Source of the DNA: Bacteroidota bacterium
GTDB lineage: Bacteria > Bacteroidota > Bacteroidia > Bacteroidales > Paludibacteraceae
DNA: 21,358 nt
Assembly (NCBI GenBank): GCA_022709605.1
Contig: JAKLIM010000012.1
Location: 1 to 21,358 of the forward strand
Reading direction: 5' to 3'
Both the position numbers and the translations under genes were made by a program. Shown here one piece after another: positions 10,001 to 16,228 of the stretch. Under the pieces are notes generated by a model. That model was not told the DNA's origin. It saw only the letters and a list, made by a program, of their open reading frames with translations, and made no database searches. Numbering within the stretch: position 1 is the first letter of the stretch; each line of letters starts with the position of its first letter.

Positions 10001-10277
10001 CGGTATATTTAGTCGACTTTGTTTTAAATCCTACGAATGAGAAAACTATATTCAGGTTACTCATTTCAGGTATTTTAAGGTGATACTCGCCGTTAAAATC
10101 TACAATACATCCACCTACAGAGCGGTTTTCTGAATTTAGCACATATACATTGGCTCCGGTAAGCGGTTCGTTGTTATGTAAATCGCGCACGGTTCCGGTC
10201 AGATAACTCTGTGCCGAAATGGTTTGAATTGCACCAATTGCAATCAGAAATATAGTTATTTTACGAATTAATTTCAT
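7011..10277 (-). CDS. SusC/RagA-family TonB-dependent outer-membrane transporter
   Basis: A complete 1088-residue SusC-type transporter. The signal peptide ends near SAQ23. A carboxypeptidase-regulatory-like domain (about 25-103) is followed by the linker LDVVEVTAKRVERNALGQ. The plug (about 125-255) carries the motifs LQGALANVDILTGADPGSGS, IRIRGTSSLSANSNPLFVLD and IEVLKDAAATAVWGSKGANG. The rest is a 22-strand beta barrel. The late conserved segments YADVNHDGLINKYDIVYIG and PLFIGGFGMNVSYKN are present, and the protein ends in an outer-membrane-type strand (FAFGLNVNL). There is no STN or anti-sigma-interacting extension, so it is a pure importer. It lies 15 bp behind a FAS1 lipoprotein and 6 bp ahead of SusD. 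Together the pair should import oligosaccharides into the periplasm using TonB energy. The gene family is certain; the substrate is inferred only from the rhamnose and GH105 context. Confidence 0.97.
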   Translation of the reverse strand: MKLIRKITIFLIAIGAIQTISAQSYLTGTVRDLHNNEPLTGANVYVLNSENRSVGGCIVDFNGEYHLKIPEMSNLNIVFSFVGFKTKSTKYTGQKTIDIKLEEDGRSLDVVEVTAKRVERNALGQTPRERVSAISKVTMEGLETANVTNVTEALQGALANVDILTGADPGSGSSIRIRGTSSLSANSNPLFVLDGVPMPVDVSSDFSFATANSDDYSQLLNISPSDILSIEVLKDAAATAVWGSKGANGVLLITTKKGSKGRMSFQYSSKYEFRKEGSSIPMLNAKQYVSMMQDAIWNSVNDIGQGASEANTYMALLYNTKEIGYDPDWSYFDEYNQDVNWLDKITQTGMSFDNSFSLSGGGEKADYRLSLGSLTEEGTTIGTKFERFSGKFNMTYKFSDRLDISTNYSFTRGIRNATYSDGYLNESIRGQALVRMPNMSPYIIGDDGLPTKEYFTPYSFFQGSFATSSGVYNPVALAYEAKNKTVSVSSSMIFNLHYKIAQGFDYTGVVGFQSNLNKTDKFLPQSVTGESYISRYTGMSSDGGSDVLYLTTENRLVFIKSIAEKHRVTLSGVWQTSDQNSSSYVSYTTGNASVGITDPVVGSNMKNYSGGSGHVTNRDMGGFVNGQYTFSDKYIFNAGYRVEASSSMPAKTRWGAFPTVGAAWIFGDEDFMKKYKFLSLGKLRVNWGQSGNSPSGSAPYIGSLSAIANGYGEMAAIQPVKIQLGNITYEILTQTNLGLDFGFLDGRLNFSVDLYDKVTSNMLQGSVSVPSTTGYTSVAFYNSGKMENKGWDISTDAIILKDKNWKLSFNFNIAQNRNEILELPGNKQDLKYTFNNKEYAYKFTAGEPLGSFYGYKYLGVYQNTSETYASDGAGSTIYDINGQPVVMKNGSVKVYPGDAKYADVNHDGLINKYDIVYIGNSNPLFIGGFGMNVSYKNIGLVATFHGRAGQKVINRVRMNNEFMYGKDNQSTAVLRRWRHEGDDTEIPRALYNRGYNDLGSDRFLEDASFLRLKTLTLKYDLPKQWAAKLHIRRLQIYATGYDLLTFTGYKGQDPEISQSFVEKLYPMYIDNASTPKPQRFAFGLNVNL

Positions 10278-10292
10278 ACACGTTCATTTTTT

Positions 10293-12482
10293 TTATTCTA
10301 TTTCCAGTAATCCATCAATTAAATAAGCTGCGCCATCGGCGTATATATAGGGGAAATAGCTCAACACTTTCACTTCGTTGCCTTTTCCATCTTTCACATA
10401 CAATTGTCCGTTTTTATCCACCAATGTAAATTTAATGGGCGCACCCAATGCAGTCTTAGCAAAACTGATTATTTCGCCCTGAATTCCGGCTCCCGAAAAA
10501 GGATAATCGAGTAGATTACTTGCACTTACATTCACAAAATACCTTTGAAGATACGAAGTTACAGAAGCTGCAGGCGAAAGAGGCACTTTTCCGTTTAACA
10601 TGCCTGCATAAATGGCATCATCTTTAGGAATAAATGTGATAAAACGCTCACCCTGAAGGAAACTGAACGGTGGTGAAGTTTTATCCATTCCCGCAGCCTG
10701 AATGGTAAGTTTGAAATAGTTAAACTCTTTGGGACTTGCAACCGAAGTAATCATTGCTTTGAATTGATTCGATTCCGGAACAAGTGCCGATGCTGCTTCG
10801 CCACTAAGTGCATAAGCATCACCATTGTTCCAGTCGCCATTAATTTTGGTGAATACAGGAACTTTTTCATCAACACCCAGATTGAAAAGAGCCGAAGAAT
10901 AAACTTTATCGCCCTTCAAATAAAGATAGTTATACGAATTCATGGTTCGATAAATTGCTTCATTGCCATTGGAAGTCATTAATTCCGTTGCCACATGACT
11001 TCCGGCAAAGGTTTTTTTCTGAGATCGTGACATGGCTGCAAATCCAAGGTCGCCGTCGATTTGAACTTCCTGAGCTCCGTACAATTTCGAATTTGTATTC
11101 TGATATTGAATGGCACGTCCTTCAAGGTTCGTATTCAGCGTAATCATATCATCTTCAGGGTAAAAAATTCGGAAATGAGCTGCATCGGTAATCAATGTTT
11201 GAACCATATCAGAATTTTTCATCATGTCCAGCAAAATATTATATTTGGGGTTACAATACATGGGCGAAGTCACTTTATCGAACATGGCTGGAACAAGCAC
11301 CTGATTTAAACCGTATAATGAGCCGTTTACACAAATACTTTTAAAATTTACGGCTCCACGTTCAAACTGAATATTATTACCAAAAGTAGTTTTAAATGTG
11401 CCGCTGGCAATCTGATCCGGGAAAAGAATTGTACCGGCATAATAATGGTTTTGAAGTAAAGCCATCATGGGTTCAAAATTCACATTCTCTATCGAGTTAT
11501 AATACGGAGCCCAATATTTATTGAAAAAAGCCTGCATTGAAGCATTATCAGGAGCAAAAATATTATAAGCACCATACGATAAAACAGCCAGTTGAGTATA
11601 AAGTGATGTAGGCCATTCCATGGAAATAGGAGGAAGAAATCCATGATTCATGAAGTACAAGGAATCACCTTTACCATACTCCGACGTAACTGTAGGATCG
11701 TAAGTAAACGTAACAAATCGTTGATATGCCTTCTGGAAAGTGCTGAAACTGGCCGTATTTTGAAGCGTTTTATAAATAGTTTCGAGGGGTTCAAGCACCT
11801 GATTAATAACGTGCACATACCCATTGTCGGTTACAATTGCAAATTCTTTTACCGATGCATTCGACACATTAAATCCTGTTTGGCCTGTCCAGGTTGAATT
11901 TGGATAGAAAAATTCGTAATTGGATTTTGCATCCAACTGGTAGCTGTCGAACAGATTGAATGAAAATACAGGCAGAAACCGGTCCTGATGCATCACTTTA
12001 CGATTCCGATCGTAAGCAGGATCATACTCACTTGAAATTGCATCACGACTTTTGGTTCTGTATTTGTAATACATTCCCTTAAGCGGATTCACAGATTCTA
12101 TTCCATTTGGTTTATAATCAATGAATTGTTCTTTGTTGAACGAATAAAAAACCAAATGATAACCAATCAGTCTATTGATTTCTTCCTCCGGAATTTGAGC
12201 AACAGAAGCATAACTGTGTTTATCCAAATATACCTGAAAAGCAGAATCGGTAGGAGCCATAACGGTAATCACGCCCTTTCCCTGTACAAGATCCTTGTAC
12301 GTAGTTCTTTCTACTGCCGAAAGAAAAAGCTTGAAATTTCCTTTTTGATCAAGCACTTCCCATGCATTTCCCTTGAGCCAGTCGGGTGTTTCATAGTATT
12401 TTTCAAGTTCGCTTTTGCACGAAGCAAAAATGAACAGAAAACTTACCAGAAAAGCAGACCATTTGTAAGCGTTTTTTTTCAT
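10293..12482 (-). CDS. Large multi-FAS1 (fasciclin) surface lipoprotein, first gene of the SusC/SusD operon
   Basis: A 729-residue lipoprotein with a signal ending FIFASC and acylated Cys22. I read about four FAS1-like repeats. The first (about 38-232) has VITVMAPTDSAF, IGYHLVFYSF and GYVHVINQVLEP, with an insert of about 60 residues before the last motif. The second (about 235-400) has YNIFAPDNASM, LLQNHYYAGT and LYGLNQVLVPAMF. The third (about 403-565) is degenerate, keeping FRIFYPEDDMI but with a poor second half. The fourth (about 570-729) has RFITFIPKDDAIY, LQRYFVNVSA and AAYLIDGLLEIE. It has no extra C-terminal domain, unlike the other two FAS1 lipoproteins in the operon. It precedes SusC by 15 bp, which is unusual, because SusC is normally first in such operons. 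A candidate -7 box lies about 130 bp upstream. Surface glycan capture is inferred from location. Confidence 0.9.
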   Translation of the reverse strand: MKKNAYKWSAFLVSFLFIFASCKSELEKYYETPDWLKGNAWEVLDQKGNFKLFLSAVERTTYKDLVQGKGVITVMAPTDSAFQVYLDKHSYASVAQIPEEEINRLIGYHLVFYSFNKEQFIDYKPNGIESVNPLKGMYYKYRTKSRDAISSEYDPAYDRNRKVMHQDRFLPVFSFNLFDSYQLDAKSNYEFFYPNSTWTGQTGFNVSNASVKEFAIVTDNGYVHVINQVLEPLETIYKTLQNTASFSTFQKAYQRFVTFTYDPTVTSEYGKGDSLYFMNHGFLPPISMEWPTSLYTQLAVLSYGAYNIFAPDNASMQAFFNKYWAPYYNSIENVNFEPMMALLQNHYYAGTILFPDQIASGTFKTTFGNNIQFERGAVNFKSICVNGSLYGLNQVLVPAMFDKVTSPMYCNPKYNILLDMMKNSDMVQTLITDAAHFRIFYPEDDMITLNTNLEGRAIQYQNTNSKLYGAQEVQIDGDLGFAAMSRSQKKTFAGSHVATELMTSNGNEAIYRTMNSYNYLYLKGDKVYSSALFNLGVDEKVPVFTKINGDWNNGDAYALSGEAASALVPESNQFKAMITSVASPKEFNYFKLTIQAAGMDKTSPPFSFLQGERFITFIPKDDAIYAGMLNGKVPLSPAASVTSYLQRYFVNVSASNLLDYPFSGAGIQGEIISFAKTALGAPIKFTLVDKNGQLYVKDGKGNEVKVLSYFPYIYADGAAYLIDGLLEIE

Positions 12483-12520
12483 AAATATTTATATTCCAAA
12501 TTAAATGGTTTTTTTTTAAT

Positions 12521-12575
12521 ATTGAGAAATTTAGAAATTGAGAAAATAGAAAATTGAAATTGAGAAAATATGAAA
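12521..12575. repeat. Imperfect 7-8 bp repeat array (ATTGAGA-type)
   Basis: The plus strand reads as drifting 7-9 bp units of the kind ATTGAGA, AATTTAGA, AATTGAGAAA, ATAGAAA. ATTGAGAAA occurs exactly three times, at 12521, 12537 and 12559. The array lies in the predicted leader of the FAS1/SusC operon, 39 to 93 bp before its first codon. It is less regular than the array at 12782-12830 and could be partly low-complexity A+T sequence. Confidence 0.5.
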
Positions 12576-12612
12576 TATTTTTATCTTCTTGTAATAATAT
12601 TGTTCTATTATC

Positions 12613-12620
12613 CAAACTTA
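12613..12620 (-). promoter_or_regulatory. Candidate -7 box of the FAS1/SusC/SusD operon promoter
   Basis: The minus strand reads TAAGTTTG, matching the Bacteroidota -7 consensus TAnnTTTG. It lies about 130 bp upstream of the first FAS1 gene and downstream of the palindrome, as expected for an operon promoter. No TTTG is visible about 19 bp further upstream as a -33 element, so the call rests on the -7 box and position only. Confidence 0.35.
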
Positions 12621-12685
12621 ATTTAGCATTTAAAAAGTTGTAATTATTTGATTTATTACATTTTACAATTAAAACAAAGAAATGA

Positions 12686-12708
12686 AACCTGCCTACAGCA
12701 GGCAGGTT
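12686..12708 (-). terminator. GC-rich palindrome, probable intrinsic terminator of the toroid-enzyme gene
   Basis: AACCTGCCT (12686-12694) and AGGCAGGTT (12700-12708) are perfect inverted 9-bp arms around a 5-nt loop. Read on the minus strand, the hairpin is followed by the T-rich but interrupted tract TCATTTCTTTGTTTT, so it can end transcription coming from the gene at 12830-14950, whose stop lies 121 bp upstream. It stands out as the only GC-rich block in the spacer and could instead be a dispersed REP-like palindromic element. Confidence 0.55.
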
Positions 12709-12781
12709 CTATTATCAATAAAATTTATCTTCTATAAACTCTAATCTTCAGTCTTGAATCTTTCCCTTCTAACTATCAGGG

Positions 12782-12830
12782 TTGCTCTTAGTTCTTTGCT
12801 CTTTGCTCTATGTTCTATGTTCTACATTCT
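12782..12830. repeat. Seven tandem heptamers abutting a stop codon
   Basis: The plus strand divides exactly into seven 7-mers: TTGCTCT, TAGTTCT, TTGCTCT, TTGCTCT, ATGTTCT, ATGTTCT, ACATTCT. The pattern is nnrytCT with constant period, or AGAaCAT/AGAgCAA on the minus strand. The last unit ends at 12830, inside the TAA stop (12830-12832) of the toroid-enzyme gene. More degenerate units with TCT spaced by 7 continue at 12744-12764. This is a short minisatellite-like array, non-coding on either strand. Confidence 0.75.
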
Positions 12831-14950
12831 TATGGCATCGGTTTCAATCCTTCCCAGCGTACTTTCCATTTTCCGTCTTTCGGAAAACCGGGATTTTTAC
12901 CCTTACTTCCATCCCAACCTGCACACATCATAGCCACTGCGGTAAGCAAACCACCGTTTCCGGGTAAATAGATGCGTAAACGACTGTCCTGATAATTGTG
13001 ACCGTTTACCAGATAAGTATTTGTTCTTTTATCCATTAGTAAAGCTCCCACAGCTTTTTCACCATCACCAAGCCTGGCAGCGTTCATTGCTGTCATCGGA
13101 TAATCCCAGCCCCAGGTTTTTCCCCAATTCCAGTTGGTCCAAATCCAGTTCAGGGTATTTTTCATATAATCGGTTCGTACAAGCGGCGATTTTGGTAAAA
13201 TTCCGTAAGCACCGAGCACCGCCATGTGATCCGACGTAAAACGAATGTCTTTGTAGGTATCCAAAGCAGTTTCGGCCGCCAGATAAAGTCCATCCTGATG
13301 AGCCAATGGCGACAATTTATCTATTAACTCATCCCATTGGAGATTCTTTTTCAGTCCCATTCGCTCCCGCCATTTCTGAGCTGTTTTCATTCCAAAATAC
13401 CAGTACGAAAGTTCAAAAGGCGGATTTACTGTTTCAGAAGCCCGTAAAGTTTCCTGCGCCGGAATTGCTCCTTTGAGCACATAACGTCCATCGAGCATAT
13501 CGTAGTTGGCAAATGAAGCCATAAATTTAGCAGATTCATCCACCAATAGTGCATATTTTTTCAGAATATCAGCTGTCGGGTGATTGCGATACACCAACTC
13601 GGCCAAATAAATAATATGCGGTTGTTGCCAGATAAGAAACGAGCCCACTTTCGACGGCGCTTCCAAAGCTGAAGGATCAGTCATTTTCATCCAGCGCGCA
13701 CCTTCAAATCCCTGCCGACGAGCAATTTCCTGCGCATTGGGCAAGGCTTTAAAATACCAGTCAAGTGTTTTCTCCAACAGTTCAGTTCGGTTCCACAATG
13801 CAAACTGAGCCTGATGCCACCAGATCATTTCGAGATGAAATTTACCGTACCACGAGTTGTATGTCAATCCGGTTTCTTGTGGTGGCGTAGTGCCTGCACA
13901 CTGAACTGCAAGTAAATACTGAGATAAAACCACCCTGCGTTCGAGTTCAATGGCTCTTTTATCCTTGCATTTTGAGAAATCAACCACAGCTCCGTTCATC
14001 CAATAGTTTTTCCAATATTGCTCTGTAAGTGGTAATGTTTTCGCATACGTGAGCTTGCTTAAATAAGCCGGTTTGGTTTTCAGAAATTCTGCACTAAATG
14101 AAATTTCATCCGACTGAGGGATTAATACAAAATAGTTTTTTCGTTTTTCAACAAATTTTGCATTTCCTTCCCAGGTCACCAATACATAATATTTGGTTAA
14201 ATCAATTGATCTTTCGAGCAAGACGAATTTATCTGAATTTTGTAATATAGTAGTGCTATGTTTTTCATTATTTAACCAATCGCATGCATCATCAACATGG
14301 GCACCTGATGGATATGGGAATCGGAATTTAACAGATAAACGATCGGTAGAAACGATGCGCGCGCTCACAGCATCCTGCGAAGGATGACAAAGGGTTGTAA
14401 CCTGAACGGGATTATCGTAATACTTGAAACTGCTGTTAATCTGACCTTTCCACATATCGAGTTTTTGCGCCACATGCGAAACATGGCGAAAATCTGACGT
14501 TTCGTCTAAATCGAATCCGATAATTCCTAAATGCAAGCGATGTGGATTCACACGAAACCACTCGGCGGCATCTTTTTGTCGACCCGAATCGTTAAACTGA
14601 ACCGAGTAAGGCTCTTCTTTACCGCGGAAATTGTAATTTTTAAGGGTTTCGCTGTGTTTGAAATCTTCAGCATTCGGAAAACTATGCCAACCCCATTGGC
14701 TTTGAGTACCCAATGGAATGCCTTTGGAATATTTTTGGGGGAAAGTTTGCAACCCGGTTACATCCGCAGTAAACGCAAATTCGCCGTTTCCAACTGTAAA
14801 AGCTGCAAGCGAATCAATGGTCGTAACTTGTGGATTATTTCTATAAACCAGAGCTTTACGATCGATTGGTGATTTTTTGGCGGCACTGCAAACAAAAAAT
14901 ACCAGTACTAATAAAACATAAGCAATGTTTTTCATGATTTTTACTTTCAT
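12830..14950 (-). CDS. Exported (alpha/alpha)6-toroid carbohydrate-active enzyme candidate (GH65/GH95-like or lyase)
   Basis: A 706-residue protein with an N-terminal signal peptide (hydrophobic 10-21, cleavage near CSAA24). The second Met (14935, MKNIAYVLLV) is an equally good start and leaves a longer leader behind the -7 box at 14968-14975. Residues about 30-310 look like an N-terminal beta-sandwich with the distinctive GNGEFAFTADVTGLQTFPQ (54-72) and GTQSQWGWHSFPN (81-93). From about 330 a helical, Trp-rich region resembles a six-hairpin toroid: WYGKFHLEMIWWHQAQFALW (367-386), GFEGARWMKMTDPSALEAPS (414-433), FLIWQQPHIIY (438-448), IPAQET (496-501) and WGWDYPMTAMNAARLG (613-628). The G-x-x-GARW and E-x-P-S pattern recalls clan GH-L (GH65/GH15) acid-bearing loops. 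No exact family can be fixed by eye. Given the neighbours, a rhamnose-releasing glycosidase or a PL27-type rhamnosyl-glucuronate lyase are both candidates. Confidence 0.85.
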   Translation of the reverse strand: MKVKIMKNIAYVLLVLVFFVCSAAKKSPIDRKALVYRNNPQVTTIDSLAAFTVGNGEFAFTADVTGLQTFPQKYSKGIPLGTQSQWGWHSFPNAEDFKHSETLKNYNFRGKEEPYSVQFNDSGRQKDAAEWFRVNPHRLHLGIIGFDLDETSDFRHVSHVAQKLDMWKGQINSSFKYYDNPVQVTTLCHPSQDAVSARIVSTDRLSVKFRFPYPSGAHVDDACDWLNNEKHSTTILQNSDKFVLLERSIDLTKYYVLVTWEGNAKFVEKRKNYFVLIPQSDEISFSAEFLKTKPAYLSKLTYAKTLPLTEQYWKNYWMNGAVVDFSKCKDKRAIELERRVVLSQYLLAVQCAGTTPPQETGLTYNSWYGKFHLEMIWWHQAQFALWNRTELLEKTLDWYFKALPNAQEIARRQGFEGARWMKMTDPSALEAPSKVGSFLIWQQPHIIYLAELVYRNHPTADILKKYALLVDESAKFMASFANYDMLDGRYVLKGAIPAQETLRASETVNPPFELSYWYFGMKTAQKWRERMGLKKNLQWDELIDKLSPLAHQDGLYLAAETALDTYKDIRFTSDHMAVLGAYGILPKSPLVRTDYMKNTLNWIWTNWNWGKTWGWDYPMTAMNAARLGDGEKAVGALLMDKRTNTYLVNGHNYQDSRLRIYLPGNGGLLTAVAMMCAGWDGSKGKNPGFPKDGKWKVRWEGLKPMP

Positions 14951-15106
14951 AGATTCAATAGTTATTACAAAAATATAAACTAAAAACTTTAAAAAAGGTA
15001 TATTGAATGACTTAATTCATTTGTTTTTTGATGTTGAATTGGGCTTAAAACCTTGCAAAAAATAAACCGGTAAATTCCCTGATAATTCAAAAAAAACAAA
15101 TTCAAA
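14951..15106 (-). promoter_or_regulatory. Intergenic promoter region upstream of the toroid enzyme, with candidate -7 box at 14968-14975
   Basis: The minus strand reads TATTTTTG at 14968-14975, a TAnnTTTG -7 match, 18-25 bp before the annotated start. The surrounding TTATTACAAAAATATAAAC (plus strand, 14962-14980) matches 17 of 19 bases with the region upstream of GH105 (17587-17605). No -33 TTTG is evident at normal spacing. The rest is A+T-rich, and I see no hairpin terminator after the AraC stop. Confidence 0.4.
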
Positions 15107-16024
15107 TTATATTATTTCAGTCGTAGAAGTGGTTTCGCGACCATAAGATCGATATTCCATAGGTGTGTAGCCTGTAATTTTTTTGAAAAGTGAAAAGAAA
15201 TGTTCGGTAGAATTGTAATCAAGCATGAACGCAATTTCCTTTACCGAATGCGAAGTGCTAACCAACAAATGTTTGGCTTTCCGGAGTTTCAGTTCCTGAA
15301 AATATTTAGCGGGCGCATAACCGGTATAATCTTTAAACACCTTGCGAAACCAGGAATAACTGAAATTTAGTTTTTGTGCAAGTTCTTCAGGATCAACAGT
15401 TTTATAAACATTTTCGTTCATAATAATTTTAGCCTGTTCAATTTTTTGAACAACATCGCCTACCTCGAAGATTTTATTTTGAGATACTGACAAAATCAGT
15501 CCCATCATGTGCATAACAATTCCGGAAAGATACTGCTGCGAACCGACTTTATCATTGGCTGCAACTTCAATAGCTCTCGAAAATAAGTTGACTAATTCTT
15601 CGTTAAATCCAACATCGAGCACCTGATTTTCGCAGGCAATAAATTCGTTTTGAACCAAATTATCAATGATCGATCCTTCGAAGCCAATGTAATATTCATT
15701 CCAACCCACATCGAGAACCGGATGGTAAGTATGCCATTGATCGGGAAAAATCATAATTACCTGACCTTTGGATATAGTAATTTCGGAATTCGAATCGAAT
15801 GAAATTTTCCCTTTTCCTTTGGTAATATAAACCAATTGATATTCACGCAGAACTCTTCCTTTTTGCGCATTAAAATAATATCCTGAAGGGTGTTCGCTCA
15901 GCGGATATAGCGTATTTGGCTGGATGGACTGAAAACCAACAGTATTGACAGACAAACCATATTTATGATCTTTATCACTGACTATCAAATATTTGAATTC
16001 AACTCCTAAATCGTTGTAGTTCAT
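15107..16024 (-). CDS. AraC-family transcriptional regulator, candidate rhamnose-responsive RhaR equivalent
   Basis: A 305-residue cytoplasmic regulator. Residues about 20-110 form a cupin-type sensor domain (VYITKGKGKISFD, SKGQVIMIFPDQWHTYHP). Residues about 190-292 form the double helix-turn-helix: the first HTH near 212-233 (DPEELAQKLNFSYSWFRKVF), the second near 261-283 (VKEIAFMLDYNSTEHFFSLF), closing with KKITGYTPMEYR. I chose ATG 16024. An in-frame TTG at 16057 would add 11 residues, but it overlaps the -7 box TAGATTTG (16055-16062) and is unlikely. The gene lies between GH105 and the toroid enzyme, and near the rhamnose genes. Bacteroides thetaiotaomicron RhaR, an AraC-type activator, controls rhamnose catabolism. 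Equivalence is inferred from family and context, and the cupin domain fits a soluble sugar ligand. Confidence 0.92.
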   Translation of the reverse strand: MNYNDLGVEFKYLIVSDKDHKYGLSVNTVGFQSIQPNTLYPLSEHPSGYYFNAQKGRVLREYQLVYITKGKGKISFDSNSEITISKGQVIMIFPDQWHTYHPVLDVGWNEYYIGFEGSIIDNLVQNEFIACENQVLDVGFNEELVNLFSRAIEVAANDKVGSQQYLSGIVMHMMGLILSVSQNKIFEVGDVVQKIEQAKIIMNENVYKTVDPEELAQKLNFSYSWFRKVFKDYTGYAPAKYFQELKLRKAKHLLVSTSHSVKEIAFMLDYNSTEHFFSLFKKITGYTPMEYRSYGRETTSTTEII

Positions 16025-16054
16025 TGTTGTGTTCTTTTCATTGAGTATAAGGTA

Positions 16055-16062
16055 CAAATCTA
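16055..16062 (-). promoter_or_regulatory. Candidate -7 box for the AraC-family regulator gene
   Basis: The minus strand reads TAGATTTG, an exact TAnnTTTG match, 31 bp upstream of the chosen ATG at 16024. A TTG at 16079-16081 is 16 bp upstream and may serve as a weak -33 element, but the spacing is short. The box decides the start codon, because a start at 16057 would lie inside it. The rest of the 16025-16228 spacer shows only a weak 6-bp hairpin behind the GH105 stop. Confidence 0.45.
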
Positions 16063-16228
16063 AGATTTTTTTTTAAATCAACGGCTATAATTTAGATGTA
16101 AAAACATAAATACAACAGTTAAATATTTGAGACCAAATCAATAAAAAACCGGAACAACAACTACGTCAATAGCACTTTTTTGAATATTTTGAAAATAAAT
16201 TTAAGATTTTGGAATAGTGAAATCTGTT

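Larger units (their letters stand above)
12483..12829. other. 347-bp intergenic region: operon leader, heptamer repeats, palindrome
   Basis: This non-coding stretch lies between the stop of the toroid enzyme and the start of the first FAS1 gene. It is A+T-rich and I see no coding frame of note. From low to high coordinates it holds an AGA-rich imperfect heptamer array (12521-12575), a -7-like box reading TAAGTTTG on the minus strand (12613-12620), a GC-rich palindrome (12686-12708), a few degenerate heptamers (12744-12764), and a clean array of seven heptamers (12782-12830) that runs into the stop codon of the upstream gene. It probably ends one transcript and starts the next. Confidence 0.8.

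Noticed and set aside
12521..12830. The two repeat arrays as a CRISPR
   Set aside because: The units are 7-8 bp and directly adjacent, without unique spacers or cas genes.
15060..15106. A/T-runs and an ACCGGT palindrome downstream of the AraC gene as a terminator or operator
   Set aside because: There is no stable stem next to the T-rich runs, and a 6-bp palindrome is expected by chance.
16205..16225. AGATTT/AAATCT inverted repeat just after the GH105 stop as a terminator
   Set aside because: The stem is only 6 bp and all but two of its pairs are A-T, with a 9-nt loop and no clean T run; too weak to list as a feature.
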